NCBI RefSeq assembly: GCF_014133895.1 | Contig: NC_050727.1 | Coordinates: 1,302,001 to 1,366,000 of the forward strand | Origin: Torulaspora globosa | Taxonomy: Eukaryota > Ascomycota > Saccharomycetes > Saccharomycetales > Saccharomycetaceae | DNA: 64,000 nucleotides | Reading direction: 5' to 3' | Shown here: one piece after another, positions 36,047 through 45,701 of the stretch | Layout: every line of letters starts with the position of its first letter | Numbering within the stretch: position 1 is the stretch's first letter | Translations under genes and position numbers: made by a program | Notes under the pieces: model-generated | Databases searched by the model: none | What the model was told of the DNA's origin: nothing | What the model saw: the letters and a program-made list of their open reading frames with translations, nothing else

Positions 36047-39000
36047 ATGCAGGGAACCGCGGTGGACATCTCTACGGACTGGTTGTACCGGGGGAAGAGG
36101 AAGAGCGGCGGTGGCAGCGGTAGTGGCGGCGGCAATGGCGGCAGCAGCAGCGGCGGACGCAGAGCCAGGTCTCGGTCTATCTCGAACGCAGCGCTGTCGC
36201 AGGGCGGCGTGGAGTCGCCGCCTGAGGTGGCGGCGCAGGAGCAGTCGGGGCCGGGGCCGCGGCCCCGGCAGGGCAAGAGCCGGTCGCTGTCGGTGACGAC
36301 GTCCGAGCTGAAGCGGAGCAACTCGTTGGGTGAGCGGTCGAAGAAGTCGCTGTTTGGGTCGCTGTTTGGGAAGCGGGGCGGGAGCCCGACGTTGAAGGAA
36401 CCGAGTTCTCCCGAGGTGAGACCTCAGGCGCCCCCTCCGGAGGCGCCGTCGCCCGAGCGCATAGTGCTCAATAGGAAGCCGGCTCGGGCTGCCGAGCTGC
36501 CGATCCAGGAGCTGTCGCGGTTGCAGCTGAAGCGGGTCACTTTTGCCGTCGACGAGTTCCGGTCGGATCCCGCGCAGCAGCTGCCCTCGCGGAAACCGCG
36601 CATCGGTAATGTGGCGGTTCCGCACGATATGATCAGCGAAGTGCCGTCGATCTCGCAGGGAATTACCACCAACGGCGGTGGGTCTGTGAGCAGCGCGGTA
36701 CCTCCCATAACGAAGGACTCCAGAGAGTATAAAGTGGCGCTCGAGGAATTCAAGAGGGCCGCCAAGGAGTCCCTGAAGCACCAGCAGGAAGCACATTATG
36801 CGGCGCAAAGGATAGCTCAGGAAGTAGCCAATTTCAAGAATAATGCGGCACCAGCGGCACATACCAAAGCCGCGCCCGTACCGCACCCCGAGATTGATAC
36901 CAAAGTTGCCAAACTGTCGATCGACAAACCTATCCACATGCATGAATATCACTTTGAGCAGGAACCAAACTCGCAGTCGAAGGAGGCAGAGATCACTCTC
37001 GATGTCGTCTACACAAGATGCTGTCACTTGCGAGAAATCTTGCCTATCCCTTCTACCCTGCGACAGGTGAAAGGGAAGACTGCACCATTGCATACTTTGA
37101 AATTTCTGAATCCCAAGCCTACCCTAATTGATATCCTATCGTTCTGCGATTTCATCTCAGTGGTTCCGATAAATACCGTTATCTTTGATAAAGTGGCACT
37201 GACGGCAGAAATGTTCAGAATCGTTATGATCTCCCTCGTGAATTCAACGTCACTCGAAAAACTGGGCCTGAGGAATGTCAGCATTGATCAAAATGGCTGG
37301 AAAGTGCTTTGTAAGTTTCTGCTGGTTAACAAATCAATCACTAAATTGGATATCTCGCAGACAAAACTGAGGCCTGACTCTTCTGAGGACTGTCATCGTG
37401 AAAACATGGATTGGTCGTTATTTTCCGAAGTGCTCAGGAAAAGAACCGGTCGGCACTTGGACGAACTGTTGCTCAACGGTATCAAATTTAGTAGGTTGCC
37501 GGTTGAAGTTTTCCAAAACCTCCTGGATGCATTCGGTCACCGAGAAAACCTCGTCGTGCCATTGAAGCTGGGTCTCGCTACCTCAGAGATAAGCGACGAA
37601 CTTTTAAAATTCTTATTCATTTGGGTCTCAGAGACTTTAGTTCAAGGGGTTGATCTTTCCTTTAACGATTTATCTAACTCTGTGAAGACAATTGTGGGTA
37701 AACTTTCTGCTTTGCAGCTGGAGAATCTGGAGTACTTCACGCTGAACAGTACAAACATTTCTACTTCCTATGACATGGCTCTGATTCTTAAATACTTGTC
37801 GACATTGCCAAATTTGAAGTTTTTGGATTTAAGCAATTCGCCGCAAGTGTTTCCTGATGTACTGCCATATATGCTCAAATATATCCCGAGGTTTGCCAGA
37901 CTGAATCGTATCCATCTCGATTGTAATGGACTCAGCTTCAAAGACATTTCACTAGTTTGCAGTATTCTTGGCAAATGCAAATCTTTGACTCACGTATCTA
38001 TGATTTCTCAAAACAATACGACAGAAGCAGCTGATGATGGAGATGCGGAAGGTCAAAAACTGAGAACCTTTTTAAGGAACGCGCTTTCCGTGACACTTTA
38101 TGCTTTCGTTAGGGACTCACCCAATTTGGTTGCTTTGGATTTCGACTATGAGAATGTCTCTGATGAGATCAAATCGAGAATAGCCCTGATGTTGGTGCGT
38201 AACATGAACAGGATCATGGATTCCAACTTTCACCTGGATGACGCTTCGTCACAAGATGAATTGCTCTTCGATGGCAGCCTCATGACTGAAACTGCTGAAG
38301 ATATGCTGGAAAGATTGGAGAACAAGGAACTGATGAAGGGCGATGCAACAAAAAGATATTTGACTAAGAAATACTTAGAAAAATTAACGAAACTACACCA
38401 TAAAGTCCATTCAACTATTGATGAAATGTTCGAAAAGAGGAGTTCAGGCGGGCTGCTCTTACAGGAGAAGGAAAATCTTGTGCGGCTGCTTTTACTGGAA
38501 AAGAATTTGGCGAACATTCTGGAGATTTTTTCCAACATACCTCATCTCTCACAACTTTTGGGCTCAAGCTGTATTACTTTACCATCCTTGAAGCACGTCG
38601 GCCCAGAAAATGCAGTTTCGAATCCGAGCTCAGCGGATCATGAGTTCAGTCAGAGGCCTCACATCATGGCAACAGACTCTGGCAGGATCATCGATGTTAC
38701 CACTGGAAAACCCCTGGTGCGTGAAGATGCATCCGCTACGTTTACTTTGAGCAAGAGGCAGGAAGAAGAAGAAGGTGAGCTGCATAAGTGGGGATTCTTC
38801 GTTCAACAGCAAAGATCAATTTATCCAGAGAGTGAAACCAGAACTTTAGTCGGAAGTCAAACGTCGACTGATTCGGCACAGGCAACTTCCCCGCCATCCT
38901 TAGCATCCTCGTCATCCAGCTCTACGGAACTCAGGACCTCAGGGCAGCCCAAGCTGCTGGCCAAGATACCGTCAGGGGCTGAGCTGCGAGACGCCATTAT

Positions 39001-39271
39001 CAAGGCAAAAGGGATTGAATCCATTGACGACCTCATTAAGAGCGTTAACAGCGATCAAGTTGAATTGGAGAGCATCTACGGCGGTCCACTAAAACCTAGC
39101 CATTTCCCAAAATCCGCGGCTACGATTGCCACTACCGACGTTGGTGCAGCCGACCAAAATTATGACGCGAATACGGATGACACCGTGAAGCAAAGCTATG
39201 ATAAACTACTGAACGATCTCAAGATGGAGCGCCCGCCGAAGAAGCCCAACGCTTCTTTCACAAACGACTAA
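36047..39271 (+). CDS. HER1: Her1/Gip3 family leucine-rich-repeat protein, probable Glc7 partner
   Basis: 1074-residue cytosolic protein standing for the WGD pair HER1 (YOR227W) and GIP3 (YPL137C; Gip3 interacts with the PP1 phosphatase Glc7). Seen: a GC-rich, Gly/Ser/Arg low-complexity N-terminus (residues 15-110), then KRVTFAVDEF near residue 161, a good RVxF PP1-docking motif, an Ala/Lys/Gln helix (residues 225-265), and a leucine-rich repeat region (about residues 330-690) with LEKLGLRNVSIDQNGWKVL, ITKLDISQTKL and LKFLDLSNSPQVFPDVLPYM. A Ser-rich C-terminal part and conserved end follow. Function is poorly known in S. cerevisiae (ER and mitochondrial association reported for Her1); PP1 binding is inferred here from the motif. 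Confidence 0.88.
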   Translation: MQGTAVDISTDWLYRGKRKSGGGSGSGGGNGGSSSGGRRARSRSISNAALSQGGVESPPEVAAQEQSGPGPRPRQGKSRSLSVTTSELKRSNSLGERSKKSLFGSLFGKRGGSPTLKEPSSPEVRPQAPPPEAPSPERIVLNRKPARAAELPIQELSRLQLKRVTFAVDEFRSDPAQQLPSRKPRIGNVAVPHDMISEVPSISQGITTNGGGSVSSAVPPITKDSREYKVALEEFKRAAKESLKHQQEAHYAAQRIAQEVANFKNNAAPAAHTKAAPVPHPEIDTKVAKLSIDKPIHMHEYHFEQEPNSQSKEAEITLDVVYTRCCHLREILPIPSTLRQVKGKTAPLHTLKFLNPKPTLIDILSFCDFISVVPINTVIFDKVALTAEMFRIVMISLVNSTSLEKLGLRNVSIDQNGWKVLCKFLLVNKSITKLDISQTKLRPDSSEDCHRENMDWSLFSEVLRKRTGRHLDELLLNGIKFSRLPVEVFQNLLDAFGHRENLVVPLKLGLATSEISDELLKFLFIWVSETLVQGVDLSFNDLSNSVKTIVGKLSALQLENLEYFTLNSTNISTSYDMALILKYLSTLPNLKFLDLSNSPQVFPDVLPYMLKYIPRFARLNRIHLDCNGLSFKDISLVCSILGKCKSLTHVSMISQNNTTEAADDGDAEGQKLRTFLRNALSVTLYAFVRDSPNLVALDFDYENVSDEIKSRIALMLVRNMNRIMDSNFHLDDASSQDELLFDGSLMTETAEDMLERLENKELMKGDATKRYLTKKYLEKLTKLHHKVHSTIDEMFEKRSSGGLLLQEKENLVRLLLLEKNLANILEIFSNIPHLSQLLGSSCITLPSLKHVGPENAVSNPSSADHEFSQRPHIMATDSGRIIDVTTGKPLVREDASATFTLSKRQEEEEGELHKWGFFVQQQRSIYPESETRTLVGSQTSTDSAQATSPPSLASSSSSSTELRTSGQPKLLAKIPSGAELRDAIIKAKGIESIDDLIKSVNSDQVELESIYGGPLKPSHFPKSAATIATTDVGAADQNYDANTDDTVKQSYDKLLNDLKMERPPKKPNASFTND

Positions 39272-39334
39272 TGTCTCACCAAAGACAGTAACTAAACATA
39301 AATAAACATTCCGATGATACAAGTGTACTCCCTA

Positions 39335-40261
39335 CTATAGTAAATGAATCTTCTCGAAAATCTTTCTGTACTGCGTCGAGCCAGCCAGCGTTGGGCTCCA
39401 TTTGCTCAATCGGTAAACTGCAACCAGGCCGCTGAGAGTCAACGCGAACAGGACGTTAGACCACTGTCTTCTTGCTTGTAAACTTCTGATCTGTAAGTAC
39501 TGGCAGGCACCAGCAACAATGTGATAAGTGCCAGAGTAAATCAGCAGCGACAGGGGAATGATGCCTGCAAGCCACTTGATCCTCCAATCGTCATTCTGAA
39601 GAATCCACTTAACGAAACTGAAGTCGACATCAACATAAAAGCCAGGCGAGTCTGGTATAAACTTCATGATTGCCATATGATAGCCCAACGCAGGTAGCAA
39701 GATGTACCCACTCAGAACCTGCGGAGATGTGCTAAAGCGCCTGTTGAAACCAACAAAGTAGCCTGAAAGTCCTCCAGTGAGGCCAATGAGTCTCTGCGAG
39801 TCCCGTTCCGCCGCGTCGGTTACTCTCAGCTGTTTCTCCTTGCGGTGATGGCGGCGGTGGCCTTTCTTTCCACTTCCCACGTACTGTTTCCATGTTTGCC
39901 ATATCCTCAGCACTGCACCACTACCCAAATGCAGTGCAATCGATGCAACCAGCAGTTTCGTTGTGAAGGACGGTAGAAGCTCTCTCACCATCATCAGAAC
40001 ATCGTCCGGAAGGGACCCGGGGGATAGAGCAGGCACAACTAGCGTGTTGACGGCATGTAGTGGAAAGTACAATGCAATTGGAATCGTCGAATATTTTTGC
40101 ACTCTCCGTAGTCCCAGTACTACCGACCGGTTCGATACAGGATAAATCGGTATACCAAACAATTTCTTTGGTTCTTTCCTGATCTCTGGTGCTTTCCCGT
40201 CTTCGATAGGCTCTGGAGGAATCTCTTTCAGCGATATAGGATCATGTCTTGGCGAACTCAT
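39335..40261 (-). CDS. MCP1: Mitochondrial outer-membrane lipid homeostasis protein Mcp1
   Basis: Multispan outer-membrane protein that suppresses ERMES and Mdm10 loss and recruits Vps13 to mitochondria. The 308 residues match S. cerevisiae Mcp1 (302). A Pro-rich cytosolic N-terminus (ISLKEIPPEPIEDGK) may provide the Vps13-adaptor-binding Pro-x-Pro motif. Hydrophobic segments follow, for example IALYFPLHAVNTLVVPALS, TTKLLVASIALHLGSGAVL, GYILLPALGYHMAIM and WLAGIIPLSLLIYSGTYHIV, with histidines inside them as in the family, and a Lys/His/Arg-rich loop (SGKKGHRRHHRKEKQL). Convergent with HER1, divergent from SPP1. Orthologue of YOR228C. Confidence 0.9.
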   Translation of the reverse strand: MSSPRHDPISLKEIPPEPIEDGKAPEIRKEPKKLFGIPIYPVSNRSVVLGLRRVQKYSTIPIALYFPLHAVNTLVVPALSPGSLPDDVLMMVRELLPSFTTKLLVASIALHLGSGAVLRIWQTWKQYVGSGKKGHRRHHRKEKQLRVTDAAERDSQRLIGLTGGLSGYFVGFNRRFSTSPQVLSGYILLPALGYHMAIMKFIPDSPGFYVDVDFSFVKWILQNDDWRIKWLAGIIPLSLLIYSGTYHIVAGACQYLQIRSLQARRQWSNVLFALTLSGLVAVYRLSKWSPTLAGSTQYRKIFEKIHLL

Positions 40262-40385
40262 TGTTATCTGTGGAGCGAAGAAGTGCTAGAAGTGGGAATA
40301 CTTGAACCCGATGCCAACCATACTAATAAGGCTACAATACAACCGAAACATATAAGAAGCTTCGGTAAAGGCAGCACCAGAGTCA

Positions 40386-41426
40386 ATGTCGCTACCAGAA
40401 TGGTGTCCTCCTTACACGGCTCGCAAGAAGTCGCCTATAAGTGGCGAAGAGGTGTACTGTATCTGCAAGAAGACCGATTCCGGAGAGTTGATGGTCGGCT
40501 GCGATGGCTGCGATGATTGGTTCCACTTCTCGTGCTTGAGGATTCCTGAGAAGTACAAGGAGCTTGTGTTTTCGTTCTACTGTCCGTACTGCCAAGCTGG
40601 GATCACTGGCCCGTCGTCAAGGGCGGCTGCTGGCCAGGTTGAAGAACGAAGGACGATCTGGAAACGCAAGTGTCGTTTGAGCGGTTGCTTCAAGCCCTGC
40701 CGGGATGCCAGCAAGTACTGCTGCGAGGAACACGGCGAGCAGTACATGAAGCAGGCGCTAGAGCGGCTGCAAGTCAAGGGACACACTCGAAGCGAGCAGG
40801 AACTGCTGGTCAAGCAGATGCTCGGATGCCTGGGAGGCTCGTCGCAGGATTTTCAGGCGTTCGGCCAGCATCCCTTCGCCGACGAGGAGGCAGTGAGGCA
40901 AGGCGATCCTTCGCTGTACGACAGGATAGTGTGCGAGGACCAAAGGCTGCAGGAGCTTCAGAACAATCAGAAAGAGCTGCAAGAACAGACCATCCCCAAC
41001 ATCAGCAGCACCTTGGAGTCCCTCAGGACTTACAGACAATGGCTCGACGACGTGAACAGCAAGCTACTTGCAGCGAAGGGCGACTCGCTAGCTCGCGACA
41101 AAGAAGGCGGTCGCCAGAGGAAGAAAACCAGCGGCAAGAAACAGAAGAAGACCATATGTGGGTATTGCGCGCACTGGGAGGCCGTACCCTGCGCCGCAGA
41201 CGAAATTGTCGCCCAGTTTGATGGCACAACCTCGACGATACGCGGCGTGTGCACTAAGCTCAACTGCAACAAACATGCAGATTGGTCTTCGATCGCCGCA
41301 GAACAGCTAACCAATCAGTTGCGCTCGTTGCAAGCCCATCAGGATCGGCTACGCCTGCTGATCAGCACCCGCAAGGAACAACTGATGATTCAATTCTACG
41401 AGCGTTCACTTCTTCACAAGAATTGA
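40386..41426 (+). CDS. SPP1: COMPASS subunit Spp1 with PHD finger
   Basis: Subunit of the Set1/COMPASS H3K4 methyltransferase that reads H3K4me and, in meiosis, tethers DNA-break sites through Mer2. The 346 residues match S. cerevisiae (353). The PHD finger lies near residues 20-72: VYCICKKTDSGELMVGCDGC, DDWFHFSCLRIPEKY and FYCPYCQ, with Cys4-His-Cys3 ligands and the aromatic-cage Trp. A second Cys-rich area follows (WKRKCRLSGCFKPCRDASKY), then a coiled coil and a C-terminal CGYCAHWEAVPC block. Divergent from MCP1 across 124 bases. Orthologue of YPL138C. Confidence 0.95.
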   Translation: MSLPEWCPPYTARKKSPISGEEVYCICKKTDSGELMVGCDGCDDWFHFSCLRIPEKYKELVFSFYCPYCQAGITGPSSRAAAGQVEERRTIWKRKCRLSGCFKPCRDASKYCCEEHGEQYMKQALERLQVKGHTRSEQELLVKQMLGCLGGSSQDFQAFGQHPFADEEAVRQGDPSLYDRIVCEDQRLQELQNNQKELQEQTIPNISSTLESLRTYRQWLDDVNSKLLAAKGDSLARDKEGGRQRKKTSGKKQKKTICGYCAHWEAVPCAADEIVAQFDGTTSTIRGVCTKLNCNKHADWSSIAAEQLTNQLRSLQAHQDRLRLLISTRKEQLMIQFYERSLLHKN

Positions 41427-41837
41427 TTCCCGACAAGACATATGGCAACGCCATGCAGTTAAAGTTTTATCAAGAATGCACAACTAACGCTCCCGCATGG
41501 CTTCCTCTCGTACGCCAGCACCCGCTGCGTCAAATCCTACGCGACACAGGGACTAGCTCGCCCAATACAGCCAGCTCCAGCGATACGACGCCGCTCCAGC
41601 TGCACCCGACACTCGCTAACTGCCTATCTATGTGGCGTGATATGCTGCTTAACCATCGTTTACGGCGACAGTGAAAAATTATGGCTGTTGATCAGCTCAT
41701 ATTACGATATAAGCTCATCAGGGGAGAGGGGCTCGTGAAAGTATCTCTATAAAGGAACTCGTTGAATTCGCTGGTGAGCTTTATAACGAGCAGACTGGAT
41801 TGTTAGTGAGTTGGAAGAAACCATTGAGTTGGTGAAG
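41427..41837. other. Intergenic SPP1 to WTM with an unassigned small open frame
   Basis: 411 bases. The first half is GC-rich and carries an ATG-initiated frame (41453-41674, 73 codons, MQLKFYQECTTNAPAWLPLV...) with no relative I know; the second half is AT-rich, with CTATAAAG near 41748 as a possible WTM TATA element. Confidence 0.4.
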
Positions 41838-43262
41838 ATGACCAGTGATATTAAGAAAAACAAAGTTAGGAACGAAGAGTACAAAATCTGGAAGAAAACG
41901 GTGCCATTCCTGTATCAGCATATCTCGAGCGTTAGACCAAAGTTCAGCAGCAGAGTGGACGATGCATTGAAGTCGGAGAAGAGACTGACATTTTCAGACA
42001 AAGTTATACCAGACAAGAAGAAGGGGCTCTTGAGCACTAGTGTACTGTATTCTCAGGGCAGCGACATATACGAGATCGACTGTGAGCTGCCATTGGGGGC
42101 GTTTTACGAGAGATCGGACGAGGATGCGGGAAAGACGTTGCCCGATCCGGACTACGGCGATGCGTTCGTGAGAGCTCAGGAGGAGGTGCCAACCGCTAAG
42201 TGGACGTTTCTTGGCGAGAGCGTGACAAAGTTGGCGTATCTTGGGAGCGGTCCCGGGGACAGCAACCTCTTGGCGATGTCGAAAAATGGGTCGCTGGCGT
42301 GGTTCCGCAATGGCATCAAGGTGCCCGTTCACATCATGCAGGAGATAATGGGTCCTGGCACCAGTTTTTCGAGCATCCACTCCTACACGAGCCCGGAAGA
42401 GCTGAGCGTTTCTGATTTTGCCCTGTCTGATGATTTTGAGACGCTGGTAAAATGCCAGTCGAATGGCAAGGAGGAGGAGAGCATTGTGAAGATAGTGGAT
42501 AACTCGGGAACCCCAGGCGAGGTGCTTCGCAAGATAAATATCCCAGCCACGGTGACACACACGGTGAGATTTTTCGACAATCATCTGTTTGCAACGTGCT
42601 CGGACGACAATGTATTGCGGTTTTGGGATACCAGAACCGAGGGCAAACCACTGTGGGACCTGAAGGACCCCAACCACGGCAGAATCCTGTCCTTCGACGT
42701 TTCGCCCGTCGTTGACACCTTGTTCGCCACCGGTACCGACACAGGTATCGTCAAGGTATGGGACGTACGTGCAGTCGTGGCAGCCACTACTGATTACACA
42801 AACAGGCAGCACGGTCAGGACCCCGAGCAGAATGAACTAATCAATTTCTATCACTCGGGTGGGGACTCGGTTGTGGATGTGCAATTTTCGTATACTTCGT
42901 CGTCAGAGTTTCTGACCGTCGGTGGTAGCGGCAACGTCTACCAATGGGACTTGGACTACTTCTTCTCTGAGTATGGGGACGAGAACGCCGACACCGTGGA
43001 TATGGACATCGCCAAAGCAGACGTCTTGCAGAGCCAATGCCTGAAGTTCCTGCACACAGGAGGTAGCAGAAGATCAATCGGTGCAAACGGTAAGAGAAAT
43101 ACTGTAGCATATCATCCGGTTATCGATGATCTTGTGGGTGTAGTGGATCAAGACAGTCTGATTACCGTGTACAAGGCCTTTACCGGCAGAGACGACGACA
43201 ATGACGAGAAGAAGAAATCAGAGAAGGCCGAACCGCAAGCTGATGCGTTTAACGAACATTAG
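41838..43262 (+). CDS. WTM1: WD-repeat transcriptional regulator of the Wtm1/Wtm2/Ume1 family
   Basis: In S. cerevisiae Ume1 is an Rpd3L/S subunit repressing meiotic genes, and Wtm1/Wtm2 are nuclear regulators (Wtm1 anchors Rnr2-Rnr4 in the nucleus). This single 474-residue gene occupies the position of UME1 (YPL139C) and of the tandem WTM2/WTM1 pair (YOR229W/YOR230W). The sequence (TFSDKVIPDKKKGLLSTSVL, YSQGSDIYEIDCELPLG, SMSKNGSLAWFRNGIKVPVH, THTVRFFDNHLFATCSDDN, GGDSVVDVQFSYTSSSEFLT) is closest in my reading to Wtm1. WD blades cover about residues 120-440. A TTG-initiated extension of nine codons is ignored; ATG at 41838. An acidic/Lys tail ends the protein. Confidence 0.9.
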   Translation: MTSDIKKNKVRNEEYKIWKKTVPFLYQHISSVRPKFSSRVDDALKSEKRLTFSDKVIPDKKKGLLSTSVLYSQGSDIYEIDCELPLGAFYERSDEDAGKTLPDPDYGDAFVRAQEEVPTAKWTFLGESVTKLAYLGSGPGDSNLLAMSKNGSLAWFRNGIKVPVHIMQEIMGPGTSFSSIHSYTSPEELSVSDFALSDDFETLVKCQSNGKEEESIVKIVDNSGTPGEVLRKINIPATVTHTVRFFDNHLFATCSDDNVLRFWDTRTEGKPLWDLKDPNHGRILSFDVSPVVDTLFATGTDTGIVKVWDVRAVVAATTDYTNRQHGQDPEQNELINFYHSGGDSVVDVQFSYTSSSEFLTVGGSGNVYQWDLDYFFSEYGDENADTVDMDIAKADVLQSQCLKFLHTGGSRRSIGANGKRNTVAYHPVIDDLVGVVDQDSLITVYKAFTGRDDDNDEKKKSEKAEPQADAFNEH

Positions 43263-43937
43263 TAAATCTCAGGTTGTATAGAAGTTAACGCTGTTTATGG
43301 TTTTCAACGGGGATCCCGTAATTTAATGTTTTGTGCTCAACAGGAAGTATTTAAAACTGGAGCAAATAATTAATACAAATTAAGATGAGTGCCCTACAAT
43401 AAGCTTGGAAGACGGCCGATATCGAACATTCTTACATAAATATAAGATAATCCAATCATCTAGGGTATTATTATTCAAAGATTCTCTTCGAGATTCCGAA
43501 CTTGAGCCCGAAATCGTCACAAGCTCGCATTAAAATGAGACAACAAGACGGCTCCTCCCTGCTAAAAACTCCAACGTGCTTCCAATCTCTGCAATCGTTA
43601 GCACACCTCAATACAATGAATCTAGCACTAACCAGGTCCTGTAACCGTGGATTCTCTCTTTAATACAGTCTTTTCTAGCCTAACAGTTACCCGCACTTGT
43701 TGTAACTAGTGCCAGGTAAGAACAAACTGGCAGGTATCTACGAGACCTTGATGATGAGCAGTGTTATGAGAGGTATGCCTGCCGTTCATGGCTTCTATGC
43801 TCTCGTGTAAACTAAATTCGAAATATCATCAATTGTCCAACGTTTGACTCCCATTGCTCCGTTTTCTGCGTGGTAAATCAGCAAAAAACCTCAGTCTCGA
43901 TTTTAAGTGCCATTGAAACCACCAGGCTGTGAGAAAA
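43263..43937. other. Intergenic: WTM 3' end and MKK promoter
   Basis: 675 bases, AT-rich, the longest gene-free stretch apart from the MGM1/HHO1 spacer. The only motif I can name is TTACCCG (Reb1 core) at 43687-43693, about 245 bases before the MKK ATG. A GATGATGAG near 43750 looked like a C box but no partner D box follows. Confidence 0.45.
43687..43693 (-). promoter_or_regulatory. Reb1-type site upstream of MKK
   Basis: TTACCCG, the exact Reb1 core on the minus strand, in the MKK promoter region. Confidence 0.45.
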
Positions 43938-45494
43938 ATGGCTTCGTTATTCAAACCCCCTGGATCAGCGAGACGCAATGACAAATCACCGAAATTGACT
44001 CTCCCGCCCTTGTTGAGAAACAACAATGCAGCCTCTGGCATCGGAGGAAAAGATGTGGAGGGCGATTGTACTAACAAACAGCCCTTGGAAAGCACCTCAT
44101 CCATGAACTCAGCATCTTCGGATGCCACATTGACGTACGCCAGCCAGCAACGAAACTACTCGACTTCACCATCGGGTCCTGTGAAAAATGTAAAGAAGAG
44201 ACCAGTTCCGCCGCCCCTGCCGCCTTTGGTGCTTACGGAGATAAAGCAGTCGCAGGGCAAATCATCAGGCGAGAACCTGAGCTCCGTATCGGACTCTTTA
44301 CACAAGCTACAGTTGAACTCGGATGACCCTGCAAGCGGAACCGTATCCCCCAACATGAACCTGGAAAATCAGGAATCTCCAACGAGGCCCGGCACAAATG
44401 TGTCGGTACCCTACCTCAGGAAGGATTTCAACGCATCTATCGACTCGTACCCATCAACTCTGATATCTGCCTATGAGCATAGTAGTCGAGACGCGAGTCC
44501 TGTCAAGAAGCCACCGGTGCCGAAGTCAGTCCCGCTGATGGGGAAGGATGTGGACGAGCTAGATGAGGCGAGCTGGGAATACCCGCAGCTGAAAGACGAG
44601 ATAGTCACTTTAGGGATGCTAGGCGAAGGCGCCGGTGGTTCGGTCGCCAAATGCAAACTCAAGACGGGCTCCAAAGTGTTTGCCTTGAAGACGATCAACA
44701 CTTTGAACAGCGATCCCGAATATCAGAAGCAGATTTTCAGAGAGTTGCAGTTTAACAAGAGTTTCGAATCGGAATCAATCGTGAAGTATTACGGGATGTT
44801 CTCGGACGAGGAGAATTCAACTATCTACATCGCCATGGAGTACATGGGCGGCAGATCGCTGGACGCCGTCTACAAGAATCTGATCAGCCGCGGTGGCAGA
44901 GTCAGCGAGAAAGTCCTGGGGAAGATAGCAGAGGCGGTGCTGCGGGGCCTGTCGTACCTGCACGAGAGGAAAATCATTCATCGAGACATCAAGCCACAGA
45001 ACATCCTGCTCAATGACAAGGGACAAGTGAAGCTGTGCGATTTCGGCGTCAGCGGCGAAGCAGTCAACTCGCTGGCGACCACATTCACTGGGACTTCTTT
45101 CTACATGGCCCCGGAAAGAATTCAAGGCCAACCCTACAGCGTGACCTGCGACGTGTGGTCTCTTGGGCTAACGTTGCTCGAGGTGGCACAGGGATGTTTC
45201 CCCTTCGGCTCGGGCCGAATGACCGCCAACATTGCCCCGATCGAATTGCTGACCCTGATCCTCACGTTCACACCAGAACTGAAGGACGAGCCTGAGCTCA
45301 AAGTGAGCTGGAGCAGAGCCTTCAAGTCGTTTATCGAATACTGTCTGAAGAAAGACCCCCGCGAGCGTCCATCTCCCAGACAGATGATACGACATCCATG
45401 GGTTCAAGGTCAAATGAAGAAGAAGGTTAACATGGAGAAATTCATCAGAAGTTGCTGGGACAAGAATGATGACGAACTGCACACATATAGCTAG
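43938..45494 (+). CDS. MKK1: MAP kinase kinase of the cell wall integrity pathway (Mkk1/Mkk2)
   Basis: Dual-specificity kinase between Bck1 and the MAP kinase Slt2. 518 residues (S. cerevisiae 508/506). A Ser/Pro-rich N-terminus with a Pro run (KKRPVPPPLPPLV) precedes the kinase domain, about residues 222-490: Gly loop LGEGAGGSVAKC, FALKTINT (VAIK lysine), IIHRDIKPQNILLND, CDFGVSGEAVNSLATTFTGT with the activation-loop Ser/Thr residues phosphorylated by Bck1 in this family, and MAPERIQGQPYSVTCDVWSL. The frame extends three codons to a GTG; ATG at 43938 (MASLFKPPGSARR) matches the family start. One gene stands for YOR231W and YPL140C. Confidence 0.96.
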   Translation: MASLFKPPGSARRNDKSPKLTLPPLLRNNNAASGIGGKDVEGDCTNKQPLESTSSMNSASSDATLTYASQQRNYSTSPSGPVKNVKKRPVPPPLPPLVLTEIKQSQGKSSGENLSSVSDSLHKLQLNSDDPASGTVSPNMNLENQESPTRPGTNVSVPYLRKDFNASIDSYPSTLISAYEHSSRDASPVKKPPVPKSVPLMGKDVDELDEASWEYPQLKDEIVTLGMLGEGAGGSVAKCKLKTGSKVFALKTINTLNSDPEYQKQIFRELQFNKSFESESIVKYYGMFSDEENSTIYIAMEYMGGRSLDAVYKNLISRGGRVSEKVLGKIAEAVLRGLSYLHERKIIHRDIKPQNILLNDKGQVKLCDFGVSGEAVNSLATTFTGTSFYMAPERIQGQPYSVTCDVWSLGLTLLEVAQGCFPFGSGRMTANIAPIELLTLILTFTPELKDEPELKVSWSRAFKSFIEYCLKKDPRERPSPRQMIRHPWVQGQMKKKVNMEKFIRSCWDKNDDELHTYS

Positions 45495-45701
45495 GAAGGC
45501 GGCGTTCCATCCCGGCGATTAGCATCTAAACAGGACTATAATTGTATATTCACTGGTATAACTCTGCCAGGAATCGCTACTTACGGTTATGCTTAACTCG
45601 TTCTCTGTGACTGGTCTTGGAGAGCTTTAAAGTTGAGCAAACTTTAGAGCCCTCCACGGATATTCCACCACTCAGCACGGCAGATAGTGATATCTGAGAG
45701 A

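Noticed and set aside
35999..37093. 364-codon open frame antisense to HER1/GIP3
   Set aside because: Arg/Leu-rich shadow of a GC-rich coding region; the sense frame aligns with Her1/Gip3 over 1074 residues.
41994..42812. 272-codon frame antisense to the WTM gene
   Set aside because: No recognisable domain and fully inside a conserved WD-repeat gene.
43740..43800. Possible box C/D snoRNA near GATGATGAG
   Set aside because: No D box (CTGA) at a usable distance and no terminal stem.
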